64,000 nt of DNA from Candidatus Hebobacterum abditum. GTDB lineage: Bacteria; Armatimonadota; Hebobacteria; Hebobacterales; Hebobacteraceae. The stretch is from assembly GCA_029821875.1 (NCBI GenBank), contig JALGXW010000006.1, forward strand, positions 1 through 64,000, written 5' to 3'. The notes under the pieces are model-generated. The model worked only from the letters and a program-made list of their open reading frames with translations. It made no database searches and had not been told where the DNA came from. Positions 34,564-43,452 of this stretch are shown here, in pieces; position 1 is the first letter of the stretch; every line of letters starts with the position of its first letter. A program made the translations under genes and the position numbers.

Positions 34564-36543
34564 TCAAGCCTCCTCGACACTCACAGCCACCGGGCGCAAC
34601 ACCGGCACCCCGGTCTCGGGGTCCGTAGCCGCGGGGAGCACTACGGCGGCGGCCTCTCTCATCACAGCCGGGAGCGCAATCACCCCCGCGCGCACCGCGT
34701 CGCTCACGTGTACGGTCGCCTCGACCTCCCCAGTCCGGGAGCGCACACGGACCCGAGAGCCCTCTCGCAGCCCGCGCTCCTGGCAGTCCGCTCGGCTCAT
34801 CCACAGCTCGGGAAGTTGCCCGCGCCGATCTGCTCCCTGCTGCCGTCTGATCCCGACCGCGTTGACGACGAACTTGTCGGCCGCCCACGCACCTAGACTC
34901 TGATCGCCGACAAGCACGAAGGGGTACTCGTCGTCCACGGCCGGCGCTGCGGGCCGTGAGACTGAGGCCGGTCCCTCCTCGTCGTCCCTGGAGCCGAAGT
35001 CCGCGCGGTCGGCCGCGACTGCGCCGTCGAGCGACCAGCGCACACCCCACTCTTCATCCAGTCGTTGGTAGGAGATCTCCGAGTAGATCGGTGCCAGCTT
35101 GGCGATCTCATCCATCACCTTCGAGGGCGAGTCGTACTCCATGGGCCGGCCGAGGCGACGCGACAGATCGCAGAGAATCTCCCAGTCCTGCCGGGCTTCG
35201 CCCGGCGGGTCACTGGCTCGCCTGACCCGCTGCACTCGCCGGTCCGTGCTCGTGAACGTTCCGTCCTTCTCAGCGAAGCTTGCCCCCGGGAGCACAACGT
35301 CGGCTGCCTCGGCGGTGGGCGTGAGGAAGATATCCTGAACGACCAGGAAGTCGATGTCGCTAAGGGCCTCGCGAGTCGCGCCCACATCGGGCAAGCTCGA
35401 CACTGGATCGTCGCCCATCACGAAGAGCGCACCGACCCGTCCCAGCATCTCCCACGATGGCTGCCCAGCTTCGCTGGGCAGCGGCGCTCCCCACGCCTCA
35501 GCGAACTTCGCTCGAGTGGCCTCTTCACTCACCGGCTGGTACCCGGCGAGGAAGTAGGGAACGACACCCATGTCGCGGGCGCCCTGGAAGTTGCAGTAGC
35601 TGCTGAGCCACAGCAGGGGGCACCACGAGTCCTCGGCCCCGGCCGCTTTGCCGAAGGCAGAGAGGGCCATGAGTGTATCTGCTCCCTGCGGTCCGAGGCT
35701 TGCCACCCGCGTGTAGATGACGAGAGGTTTGCCCGCGGCCGCGAGGGCCTCTCCCGCTCGTATCACGTCGCTCGCTGGCACGCCGGTGGCGACCTCCGTC
35801 TGATCGGGAGTGCAGTTGGCGACCATCGCCGCCAGACTGTCTCCTTCGGGCGGCTCTGCCTTTGCGAGCGCAACATGAAGCAGCCCAGCCGCGAGCTGAA
35901 GCTCGCTTCCCGGCCCTGGCGCGAGGCGGATCTCCGCCACCTCGGCAAGCTGACCTGCGCGAGCCGCGACCGCGATGACGGGAATTCCGCGCTCTGCGGC
36001 GTCGAGCACGCGCGCGGCCGCGGCGGGATGTTCCTCCACGGGATCGCTCTGCCATAGGAACACCAGATCGGCCGCATCGATGTCATCGAGGCCGGCCCCG
36101 CAGAGACTCAGGTGGCGGTACTTCGGGAGGTCGAAGAGGCCGGGCAGCGCGTCGAGCCGCGCGCTGAAGTCGACGTTGTTGGTCCCAATGGCGGAGCGGG
36201 CCAGCTTGGCGAGCAGGTAGTTCTCTTCGTTGGTCGCACGGGCGGATCCCAGCACGCCGACACCGGCTTGGTTCTTGGCGGCCAAGAATCGCTCAGCCAC
36301 GAGAGAGAGGGCCTGGTCCCAGCTCGCCTCCTCAAGCGACGAGCCTCGGCGTATCAGCGGCCTACGCAATCGTCCCGGGCTGGCGGCCAGTTCGTGGGCA
36401 TGCCAGCCCTTCGCGCAGAGCCGGCCTTGCCCCACCGGATGACCGGTGCTCGCCGTTGTCCCCAGCAGTTTGTGGCCCTCTACCTGCAGATAGAGCCCAC
36501 AACCACAGCCACAGTAAGGGCAGGTAGTCAGCACATGAGGCAT
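34564..36543 (-). CDS. Molybdopterin oxidoreductase-like subunit (FdhF/NuoG-like) lacking formate dehydrogenase active site
   Basis: 659 residues from ATG 36543 (GAGGG at 5 nt), since the FdhF family starts a few residues before its first Cys. The N-terminal 4Fe-4S cluster is intact (Cys8, 11, 15, 43; Lys45), as are the bis-pterin domains and the C-terminal dinucleotide-binding barrel ('LREGSRVRVRSRTGE'). But where FdhF has Sec140-His141, after 'IGTNNVD', this protein reads Asp131 (GAC at 36151-36153)-Ala132, and the Arg333 position reads Ser314. Formate oxidation is therefore unlikely. Asp could ligate Mo as in nitrate reductases, or the pterin site may be empty as in NuoG. First gene of the operon. 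Confidence 0.85.
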   Translation of the reverse strand: MPHVLTTCPYCGCGCGLYLQVEGHKLLGTTASTGHPVGQGRLCAKGWHAHELAASPGRLRRPLIRRGSSLEEASWDQALSLVAERFLAAKNQAGVGVLGSARATNEENYLLAKLARSAIGTNNVDFSARLDALPGLFDLPKYRHLSLCGAGLDDIDAADLVFLWQSDPVEEHPAAAARVLDAAERGIPVIAVAARAGQLAEVAEIRLAPGPGSELQLAAGLLHVALAKAEPPEGDSLAAMVANCTPDQTEVATGVPASDVIRAGEALAAAGKPLVIYTRVASLGPQGADTLMALSAFGKAAGAEDSWCPLLWLSSYCNFQGARDMGVVPYFLAGYQPVSEEATRAKFAEAWGAPLPSEAGQPSWEMLGRVGALFVMGDDPVSSLPDVGATREALSDIDFLVVQDIFLTPTAEAADVVLPGASFAEKDGTFTSTDRRVQRVRRASDPPGEARQDWEILCDLSRRLGRPMEYDSPSKVMDEIAKLAPIYSEISYQRLDEEWGVRWSLDGAVAADRADFGSRDDEEGPASVSRPAAPAVDDEYPFVLVGDQSLGAWAADKFVVNAVGIRRQQGADRRGQLPELWMSRADCQERGLREGSRVRVRSRTGEVEATVHVSDAVRAGVIALPAVMREAAAVVLPAATDPETGVPVLRPVAVSVEEA

Positions 36544-36772
36544 CAATTCCCTCACAAGGCGCGATATGCTATTCCGAATCTGCTGGCAGAGCCCTGGCTC
36601 TGTGACAGCAGGCACTGCGCTCGAGGCAACCCCTACGTGTGAACGAATCCCTACTGGAAACCGCTAGTGCGGCACGGGAACTGCTGTACGACTCCTTCTC
36701 AAGACGCCTGAGGTCAATCGCCCATCCATCTCAGCGTGGTATCAGGCTCGGCACGAACCGGATCGGCGAGTT

Positions 36773-36788
36773 AGTGATCTTTGTCACA
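36773..36788. promoter_or_regulatory. CRP/FNR-like palindromic site
   Basis: Read on the minus strand, TGTGA-CAAAGA-TCACT matches the CRP consensus TGTGA-N6-TCACA in nine of ten bases. It lies just downstream of the predicted start point of the hydrogenase operon, where a bound regulator would be expected to repress. No regulator gene of this family is in the window. Confidence 0.5.
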
Positions 36789-36800
36789 ATGTCGCGGCTC

Positions 36801-36828
36801 ATGTTACACACTTCTGCAGATTTGTCAA
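36801..36828 (-). promoter_or_regulatory. Sigma-70-type promoter of the hydrogenase operon
   Basis: On the minus strand, TTGACA (36828-36823, perfect -35) and TAACAT (36806-36801, four of six to TATAAT) are 16 nt apart in an AT-richer patch. Transcription would begin near 36794, about 250 nt before the first ATG. Confidence 0.6.
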
Positions 36829-36910
36829 CCCCGTGCCTCAGAAAGTCGGCTGCCAGCCCTTAGGGGTGCCCGAAGTTCCTATCGGCTACGACCCCACGCC
36901 ACGCCATCCA

Positions 36911-37894
36911 TCAGTTCCGGGTGAGGTCTGCTCCCAATTTCACACAGTCAACTACCTTCGGCAACTCCGCGCTGTCGCTCTGCACCTGCTCCCCAGCCAG
37001 CGCCGCGACAAGATCGACGACTGGCACCCAGGTCGTCGCCAGATAGCCAACCATCGCCTCCGTCGCATCCCGATTGGCCACCTCGATGAGTCGCCGCACC
37101 GCGCCAACCTCGTTCCAGCCTGCAGGCCAGACGCGGAAGCCCTTTTCCTGGAAGTGCCTGACCGAGGGGTAGTCGTCCTGCTCCATCACCTCGTAGTGCC
37201 AGTCGCACATGACGATGTCTCGCGGGACCATATCGATGGCGCCTTCGGTGTCGTTATTGCTCCGCTCCCACATGTTGTAGCCGATCGACGGCGGCAGGAG
37301 CCGATCCCCCCACATCATCATCTCGAGGCCGCGCTTGCCCACGACGTGGCCGTGGATGTCGTTGACGGCCTTCGCGAACAGCTCCGAGTTCGCCGTGCCT
37401 TTGCACCGCGGGCACTCGCCAAGCACGAAGACTTCATCCATCCCGACGTGGAAGTGCTCGGCGCCAAAGGCCTCCACCAACTCGTCGATGAGGTCGAAGA
37501 CGATTCCGTAGACCTTCGGCCGGTTAGGGCACCAGCTGTAGAAGTTGTGGAACTCGAACGCGTCCATGTCCATGTCCGGCGCTTCGTTGAACTCGGGGTG
37601 CGCCCGCAGCAGAGCGTGCGGCTTGTCCTTGAACGACTGGTGTCCCAGGCAGTTGTACTCCGGCACAAGTGTCAGGCCGTTCTCGCGGGCGAGCTTCGCC
37701 AGACGTCGGGCGTCGGCTGCGTCCATGAAGTCCGGCTCAGCGGCCTCGGGATGGCTCTGGTAGGCGAAGTGGCCGGTCACTCCGAGGACGACCCAGTTGA
37801 ATCCCAGGCGAGGCGCGATCTCGCCGAGAAGGCGTTCCACCGCCCTGACTGCGCCGCGCGGTCCGCATCCCACGTGAATCCCTCTGCGCTCCAT
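36911..37894 (-). CDS. Glycoside hydrolase family 20-like protein (hexosaminidase fold)
   Basis: 327 residues, shorter than full GH20 enzymes because the N-terminal GH20b domain is missing. The barrel holds 'LTLVPEYNCLGHQS', the catalytic Asp153-Glu154 pair in 'FHVGMDEVF' (GH20 HxGxDE motif), 'MMMWGDRLL' and 'VWPAGWNE'. It would cleave beta-N-acetylhexosaminides by substrate-assisted catalysis. A CxxC after the catalytic loop ('GECPRCKG') is uncommon. No signal peptide. Followed by the MttB-like gene on the same strand. Confidence 0.8.
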   Translation of the reverse strand: MERRGIHVGCGPRGAVRAVERLLGEIAPRLGFNWVVLGVTGHFAYQSHPEAAEPDFMDAADARRLAKLARENGLTLVPEYNCLGHQSFKDKPHALLRAHPEFNEAPDMDMDAFEFHNFYSWCPNRPKVYGIVFDLIDELVEAFGAEHFHVGMDEVFVLGECPRCKGTANSELFAKAVNDIHGHVVGKRGLEMMMWGDRLLPPSIGYNMWERSNNDTEGAIDMVPRDIVMCDWHYEVMEQDDYPSVRHFQEKGFRVWPAGWNEVGAVRRLIEVANRDATEAMVGYLATTWVPVVDLVAALAGEQVQSDSAELPKVVDCVKLGADLTRN

Positions 37895-37944
37895 ATCCCT
37901 TCTGCCTCCCCATCACCACTTCGTCCCCCTCCGGCGCGCCCCCC

Positions 37945-39363
37945 TCAACCGACAAGATCCCGCTCGGCCCTGGCATAGATGGCGTTCACTTCTCGCAGAA
38001 GATCCGACGGCAGCTCGTAGTCGTGCTTCGCCACGCGCTCCCGCGCCATCTCTTTGGCCCGACCTCGCATGTCGGGCGCACCGGCGCCGAGCCATCCCGC
38101 CAGCGACCGGCGCTCGAATAGCCCCGGCAGCCAGTACTCCTCCCGGTAGCGGGACAGCGTGGTGTCGAGCGCCAGGAATCCCCGCTCTAGGCCGGAGGCC
38201 ACCTCCATCACGGCGGCAGCGGGGTGGCAGTCCCCATCGATCCCGGCGACGAGCCGCTCGGCATAGTCGCGCAGTTCGCAGTCGATCACCAATTGCTCGG
38301 CACTGAAGACCTCGTCGAGGGAGAGCGTGCCCGCCCCACCGAACTCGCAGGCGCCCATAAGCGCGCCGGAGATCATCCCCGCCATCTTCTCCGCGGCTGC
38401 CTGGGAGCCCGGCAGCTTGGCCTGGCTGCGGATGGCACCGTGCGGCGGCCCCGGCTCGCGGCCATGGCAGAACGCGTTGAGCTCCTGGCACGCCCAGCGG
38501 AAGAGCAAATCTTCCGGCCCGCCAAAGCTCATCGCCATTCCGCGCAGGTCGAATGCCATTGCGCCCACCGACCAGCTCACCGGGAATCCTGTGACCGCGC
38601 GCAGTACGATCGCTGAGCCCATGACCTCCGCCACCCCAAGCGCCAGCGCGTCTGCGATCCTGACGGGCGCCGTCGCGCCGACGGAGGACATGTTGCTCGT
38701 GTGGATCCGCTCCAGCCGGTCGAGAACGCTGAGCACCGATGTCAGCGACTCGGCGCCGATAGTGAGTGGACTCACCACATAGACCGGGAGGGATCGCACC
38801 GGCCGTCCCAGCACCTCCGCCATGTCCATGACGTATGGCAGCGATTCCACCCACTTGGGGTCAACCGGCACGCTGCCCTCCCGGCAGTACTGTGCCTGGA
38901 TCTTGTACTGCAGGATCGTCTGGAGGTGAATGGGAACGTCGGCCGGGCATCCGGGCACGTGTCCGATGACTCTCTGCTCGCGCATGCTGTCGACGAGCTT
39001 CGCAGCCTCGGCCAAGCGCGCTTCTGTGTAGGGTACGACCGTGTCCGTGTCGAGATCATGCACATGGGTGGGATACTGGCACGTGACTAGCCGAAAGGCG
39101 GGGACCTCCTCAGCCTGGGCCGGCGAGCCATCGACACCGGCGGATCGCGCTTCCTCGGCGCATTCCGCGACAGCAGCGCGGTCGGGGAAGACGCGCTGTC
39201 CGTCTACCCGAAGGCCCGCCCGCTGTGCGGCATCGAGCGTCTCCAGATGGAGGACGCGCAGGCCGTGCTCGGCCAGAATGCGGCGCCCGGCTTCACATAT
39301 CTTCTCGAGCTGCTCAGATGTGAGCAGCCGGGGTCGTTGACCGCTTATCGCACGCTTGCTCAC
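37945..39363 (-). CDS. MttB superfamily methyltransferase (trimethylamine methyltransferase-like, non-pyrrolysine)
   Basis: 472 residues from GTG 39363 with AGGAGGG at 9 nt. The family opening 'LEKICEAGRRILAEHGLRV' and the barrel segments 'VYVVSPLTIGAESLTSVL' and 'ALGVAEVMGSAIVLRAV' identify MttB/COG5598. No in-frame TAG is read through, so this is a non-pyrrolysine member, a group that demethylates betaines and other quaternary amines in partnership with a corrinoid protein. No corrinoid protein gene is nearby. The preceding gene is a membrane protein that might bring in substrate. Confidence 0.82.
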   Translation of the reverse strand: MSKRAISGQRPRLLTSEQLEKICEAGRRILAEHGLRVLHLETLDAAQRAGLRVDGQRVFPDRAAVAECAEEARSAGVDGSPAQAEEVPAFRLVTCQYPTHVHDLDTDTVVPYTEARLAEAAKLVDSMREQRVIGHVPGCPADVPIHLQTILQYKIQAQYCREGSVPVDPKWVESLPYVMDMAEVLGRPVRSLPVYVVSPLTIGAESLTSVLSVLDRLERIHTSNMSSVGATAPVRIADALALGVAEVMGSAIVLRAVTGFPVSWSVGAMAFDLRGMAMSFGGPEDLLFRWACQELNAFCHGREPGPPHGAIRSQAKLPGSQAAAEKMAGMISGALMGACEFGGAGTLSLDEVFSAEQLVIDCELRDYAERLVAGIDGDCHPAAAVMEVASGLERGFLALDTTLSRYREEYWLPGLFERRSLAGWLGAGAPDMRGRAKEMARERVAKHDYELPSDLLREVNAIYARAERDLVG

Positions 39364-39417
39364 GTGTGCTCCCTCCTGACGGGGCGCTCACCTGCGCCCC
39401 GAGATCTGGCCGCGCGG

Positions 39418-41442
39418 TCATACCTCGCCGCGAGTTGCCAGCGCCACCGCTGTCCAAACGCCCACGTTCATCATATCCCCCACTATCAGGCCGATGGCCA
39501 GGGGAACCGTCACTCGGTAGAGGCGAAGGCCGCCGTACCGAATGACGAGCGACTTCAGCGCCCAGCCGATGAAGAATGGCATGTAGTTCCAGTGTGCTCC
39601 CCAGGTGTTGGCTGCTATGTACCCCAGCGGGTGGAATGGCCACCACCAGAAGCGCAGGCGCATCATCCCGAGGAACACCACCACTGCGCCGCCCGCGAGG
39701 AAGGCGATGATGCCGCCTGTGATCCTGCCGCCGACACCCGGATCAGAGAGCCAGTTGGCGACCCGGCCGCCCGCGTTGAGCGTCTGCCAGGAGAAGTTGG
39801 TGTAGCTCAAGGCGCGGTTGAAGCCCATGAAGCCATGCTGGTACATCATCGTCATGGTCATGTAAGTTGACGCCAAGAGGGCAAGGAGGAAGACGCCTCC
39901 GATGGCCGCCAGCAGACGCCGGGAGTTTAGGCGCCCAGAATCCGCTACCTTGAACGAATCCATGACGCTCCCCGGCAGGGCCTCGAACGAGAGGCCTGTC
40001 CCGGACTGGAAGGACCAGTGAGCCGAGACGAGAGTGACGAGCTCAGCGCGCCGGAATGCGTTGGACCCGATCGTGCCCGTCAGCAACTCCTGGAGTTCGA
40101 TCGGATAGCAGAGGAAGCCCAGTCCGGCCTCCGCCCGGAGACGGGCCATGAGAGTGAAGTAGCCCACCAGTGCGCCCATGAACAGGAGCCCGAAGGCGAG
40201 CCGGCACCCCGCGAGCCAGCAGAAGTACAGCAGTCCCGCGAAGGAGAGGGCAAACGCCGCCAATGCCCAGCGATAGGTGACCGGCTCCTCCACTGCATCG
40301 TACGCGCCCCGGCGCCCGAAGGCGATGCGGACCACCTGGAACACATAACGGCGCGAGGTCCACAGAATGAGTGCAAGCAGCGTGAAGGCGGCGCCGCCGC
40401 CCTGGAAGTAGGGGGCGGGGAACTCTGGGCCATACCACTCTGAGGGCAATTGCGGCGTGGCCCCGTTGAGCACAGCAATCACGTGGAGCGCCAGCCGGAC
40501 GAGCCAGAAGAACCATACCGAGAAGGACAGCTCGCGCGGCACCAGGTAGGCGATGGCGATCATCCACGGCCATAGCACCATCTCGACGGCGCCGAGGCCG
40601 GCCCACGGGCCGACCCTCTGCCAACGGACGATGGGCACCGGCCCCAGAGGGATGGTCGGGATGGACGGCACTCGCTGCGCCAGGCTGTTGACGAAGCTGA
40701 TCCCCAGGGAGATGGCAACGCCGACCCAGAAGACCCAGCTTACCGGCAGCCTCCCGGCTCGCTCCGTCCCACCTCCTCGCGGCTCGTCCACCATCTGAAG
40801 GGGGATCTGTGCGAGCGGGAAGCTGAGCCTCTCGTGGCTCACCCACTGCCGCCGGAAGATGACCATCAGGGAAACGGCCGCGGTGAACATGAGGACAATC
40901 AGGGTCCATAGCGCGCCCAACGGCACCCACCAGGCCGACCACGGGACGCCGGGCGCGCCCTGGAAGTAGCCGTCGACAACGTCGAAGTCGCTCGGCGCAA
41001 ACCAAGTCGGCACATATTCGAGGAACAAGGGCTCCCAGTGAGGATGCGTTCGCGCCATGTAATGGAGGGCGATGTTCCGGGACAGGGCGATCGGGAAGAG
41101 CCCGTGGCCGATCACGGCGCCGCCGACGAGGACGAGCGAGTAGATCGTCAGGAGCTCGCGACGTGTGAGTCCGCTCCGGCGGAGCGGCGGGAGGCTCATG
41201 AGAGCGGTAAGGAGCAACAGAACGACTATGGGCGCCATTGCCGGGACGCCCGACGTGACATCGGGAACGCGATACCAGAGTATCTCCACGTAGAAGGCGA
41301 GCGGCGCGAGGATCATGAGGATCGCGTAGGCCAACAGGACGCCGCGAAGCGTCACACCCCCGTTCCGCTCGGTTGTCCCCGGATGACTCACTCGAGCATC
41401 TCGCCCGGCCTGCCTGAGCGCGGCCGCTACCCACTTCAACAC
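39418..41442 (-). CDS. Polytopic membrane protein (DUF6785/DUF6784-like)
   Basis: 674 residues with about 14-16 hydrophobic helices across the whole length, for example 'LLAYAILMILAPLAFYVEILW', 'PIVVLLLLTALMSL' and 'LAFGLLFMGALVGYFTLMARLRAEAG'. The layout resembles the DUF6785/6784 proteins found in Planctomycetota and Armatimonadota and weakly the oligopeptide transporter family. A transport role is inferred. Start is uncertain: GTG 41391 (VSHPGTTE) is an alternative. It is 55 nt upstream of the MttB-like gene and probably co-transcribed. Confidence 0.7.
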   Translation of the reverse strand: MLKWVAAALRQAGRDARVSHPGTTERNGGVTLRGVLLAYAILMILAPLAFYVEILWYRVPDVTSGVPAMAPIVVLLLLTALMSLPPLRRSGLTRRELLTIYSLVLVGGAVIGHGLFPIALSRNIALHYMARTHPHWEPLFLEYVPTWFAPSDFDVVDGYFQGAPGVPWSAWWVPLGALWTLIVLMFTAAVSLMVIFRRQWVSHERLSFPLAQIPLQMVDEPRGGGTERAGRLPVSWVFWVGVAISLGISFVNSLAQRVPSIPTIPLGPVPIVRWQRVGPWAGLGAVEMVLWPWMIAIAYLVPRELSFSVWFFWLVRLALHVIAVLNGATPQLPSEWYGPEFPAPYFQGGGAAFTLLALILWTSRRYVFQVVRIAFGRRGAYDAVEEPVTYRWALAAFALSFAGLLYFCWLAGCRLAFGLLFMGALVGYFTLMARLRAEAGLGFLCYPIELQELLTGTIGSNAFRRAELVTLVSAHWSFQSGTGLSFEALPGSVMDSFKVADSGRLNSRRLLAAIGGVFLLALLASTYMTMTMMYQHGFMGFNRALSYTNFSWQTLNAGGRVANWLSDPGVGGRITGGIIAFLAGGAVVVFLGMMRLRFWWWPFHPLGYIAANTWGAHWNYMPFFIGWALKSLVIRYGGLRLYRVTVPLAIGLIVGDMMNVGVWTAVALATRGEV

Positions 41443-41648
41443 GCGCCTTCGATGGTTCCTTCAGCCATGTTCGTGGGACGTCAGACTGCCGCGAACGCAC
41501 CATCCAGTGCGCTTCGGGGCCAGGGCGAGCAGACTCTCAACTGCTGGTAGATCGGCAAGACCGTCAACAGGGATTCGGCCCCGAACACCAAACGAAGATC
41601 CATCACCACCAGGGCGCGCTGGGGAGGCAGACGCTGACGATCAAACGC

Positions 41649-43427
41649 TTGTGTAGAGTGACATTCTGGCTTGTGTGTTCGGCTCTCGCATCGGCCGGCG
41701 CCTTCTGCGCGCCGGTAGGCCCCCTTGATGTGTCTGGCCGAGCGCAGACAGGACCCAGTCTGTTCGAGGTTGAGCTGCCCGCAGGCTTCGCCACCCTCGA
41801 CCGCGATACGGCCGATGTCACAGGCGATGGCATACTGGACATAATCTGCTTGGCCGGCAGGAAAGAGTCGCCTACCGACCTCTACAGCCAGGAGACACTC
41901 GTGCTCGTGAAGGACGGGAACTCTGGCAAGCAACTGCAGATCCCCCCGGGCCCGCTCTCCGGCGCCTACGAGGGAACAGTCTTCCTCGGAGACTTCAATG
42001 GCGATCACGTCTCGGACCTGCTCGTCAGTCTGCCAGCCGGCGGGAGCGGGGGGCTGGTGCTCTACAGCGTGCTCTCCTGCGCGGGCGGCGCGCCTCAGGT
42101 TCTGTTGGATCAGCGATGGCTGAGCCAGGGGCCTCAGTTCGACGTGCGCTTCGAGGACGGCTTCCGGACACGTGTGTCGAACCACGAACTCAGACGCTCG
42201 TTCGCGCTGGAACTGCCAGACCCCAAGCAGCGATACGTCGAGATGGGCGTCTACGACGCACAGGGCCAGCTCTTGAAAGCTACGTCTGGCGTGTGCGACG
42301 CCTACTCGCTCCTACAGCCCCAAGACCTGGACCGCGACGGGATATTCGAGCTTGTCGGCTTCCAGTCGATATGGGGGCTGTACCACGCCGACACCATCGG
42401 CATCGCCAGATCGGTGTGGCGATGGCGGGACCAAGGCTGGGAGTTGCGGACCCTCACGGTGACGAGGCCCGAGATGGCATATCTGGGGTCCTATGAGACG
42501 CCGTTGAGCGAACTCCTGCGGCACCATCGCCGGATCACATTGACACTGCGGGCGGATGGGGCCGCGTATGTGACGCTGCAGTCCCGGCGCGTCGGCGCCA
42601 CCGAGGTGGACGACCAAGCGTGGACTGGCAGGTGGCGCTACCAGGATGACGGCACAGTCGCCGTCGAGCCCGCGGCCGAGAGCGGCACGCCGGGCGACGA
42701 GGCCCTCCAGCTCAGACTGCGAGGAGATGAGCTGATTGTCACGGCGACCGACCCGGGCACGTACGGCTTCGATGAGATCGTACTGACGAGGATCCCAAGG
42801 CAGCCGCCGGCCGTCACAGAGCGACCTGCCCCCGGCCACACATTCCACGGTGAACTCGCGCTGGGTCCGGAGGCGCGAGTCGTGACGCTGTGCGGCACCG
42901 ACCAGAAGGCATGGGTCACCGACCGGACAGGCGAGCTCTGGGATATCTACGAACGACTCGCCGGCGACTCCTACGAGCAAGTGTTCGTGGAGGTGCGTGG
43001 GCTCGTCGCCCCACCTGTTATGCGGGGCGTCGGGTCCGCCTACCCACATCACATCGTTGTGACGGAGGTGCGCCGCGCGGCGAGCGAAGGGTATGGGTGC
43101 GAGGAGGACCTGCGCGGGGTCGAGTTCCGCGCCTTTGGTACCGAGCCGTTCTGGGACCTGACGATATCGGAGAAGGGGATGCGCTTCTTCGAGCTGAGCG
43201 GCAGCCTGCGACAGTTTCCCTACGTGCGACCGAACGTCTCCGATGGGCGGTGGGTGTACTACTCAGCCCGTGACGGCTCCGATGACGACTGGATCATCGT
43301 GATCCTCGATGAGGAGAGATGTGCGGACGACATGTCGGGGGCGCACTTCAGCTTCTCAGCCCACGTCATCTTGGGAGAGCAGCACTACCGGGGATGCGGC
43401 CGGGAGGGATTCCACCCGTCGGAGTAG
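41649..43427 (+). CDS. Exported protein with FG-GAP-like and COG3650-like domains
   Basis: 592 residues from TTG 41649 (GTG 41658 also possible); a signal peptide covers the first 20 residues. Calcium-loop FG-GAP/VCBS-like motifs, 'DVTGDGILDIICL', 'DFNGDHVSDLLVSL' and 'DLDRDGIFELVGF', occupy the first 240 residues. A middle barrel with 'RITLTLRADGAAYVTLQS' resembles NlpE. The C-terminal segment 'FRAFGTEPFWDLTISEKGM' through 'CADDMSGAHFSFSAHVIL' and 'YRGCGR' matches the COG3650/NlpE-associated domain with its two paired Cys. Probably periplasmic or surface-bound; role unknown. Confidence 0.7.
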   Translation: MCRVTFWLVCSALASAGAFCAPVGPLDVSGRAQTGPSLFEVELPAGFATLDRDTADVTGDGILDIICLAGRKESPTDLYSQETLVLVKDGNSGKQLQIPPGPLSGAYEGTVFLGDFNGDHVSDLLVSLPAGGSGGLVLYSVLSCAGGAPQVLLDQRWLSQGPQFDVRFEDGFRTRVSNHELRRSFALELPDPKQRYVEMGVYDAQGQLLKATSGVCDAYSLLQPQDLDRDGIFELVGFQSIWGLYHADTIGIARSVWRWRDQGWELRTLTVTRPEMAYLGSYETPLSELLRHHRRITLTLRADGAAYVTLQSRRVGATEVDDQAWTGRWRYQDDGTVAVEPAAESGTPGDEALQLRLRGDELIVTATDPGTYGFDEIVLTRIPRQPPAVTERPAPGHTFHGELALGPEARVVTLCGTDQKAWVTDRTGELWDIYERLAGDSYEQVFVEVRGLVAPPVMRGVGSAYPHHIVVTEVRRAASEGYGCEEDLRGVEFRAFGTEPFWDLTISEKGMRFFELSGSLRQFPYVRPNVSDGRWVYYSARDGSDDDWIIVILDEERCADDMSGAHFSFSAHVILGEQHYRGCGREGFHPSE

Positions 43428-43452
43428 CGGCCCTCGGCCTGCCTCCGTGACG

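Larger units (their letters stand above)
36544..36910. other. Intergenic leader and promoter region upstream of hydrogenase operon
   Basis: This 367 nt gap lies between the first gene of the hydrogenase operon and the stop of the GH20 gene, which runs the same way. Apart from the promoter and palindrome listed separately, the predicted leader of about 250 nt (36544-36794) shows no gene. Such a long leader could carry an RNA regulator, but I see no recognisable riboswitch. Confidence 0.5.

Noticed and set aside
33511-34896. 461-residue plus-strand frame
   Set aside because: It overlaps hydB and the FdhF-like gene on the other strand and has no known domain.
34564-36543. Calling the operon a formate hydrogenlyase
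   Set aside because: The FdhF-like protein lacks Sec/Cys, His and Arg of the formate site and no in-frame TGA occurs there; HydB and HydG are not part of formate hydrogenlyase.
40043-41503. 486-residue minus-strand frame within the membrane protein gene
   Set aside because: Arg/Ala/Pro-rich alternative frame of the 674-residue membrane protein; no hydrophobic helices or motifs.
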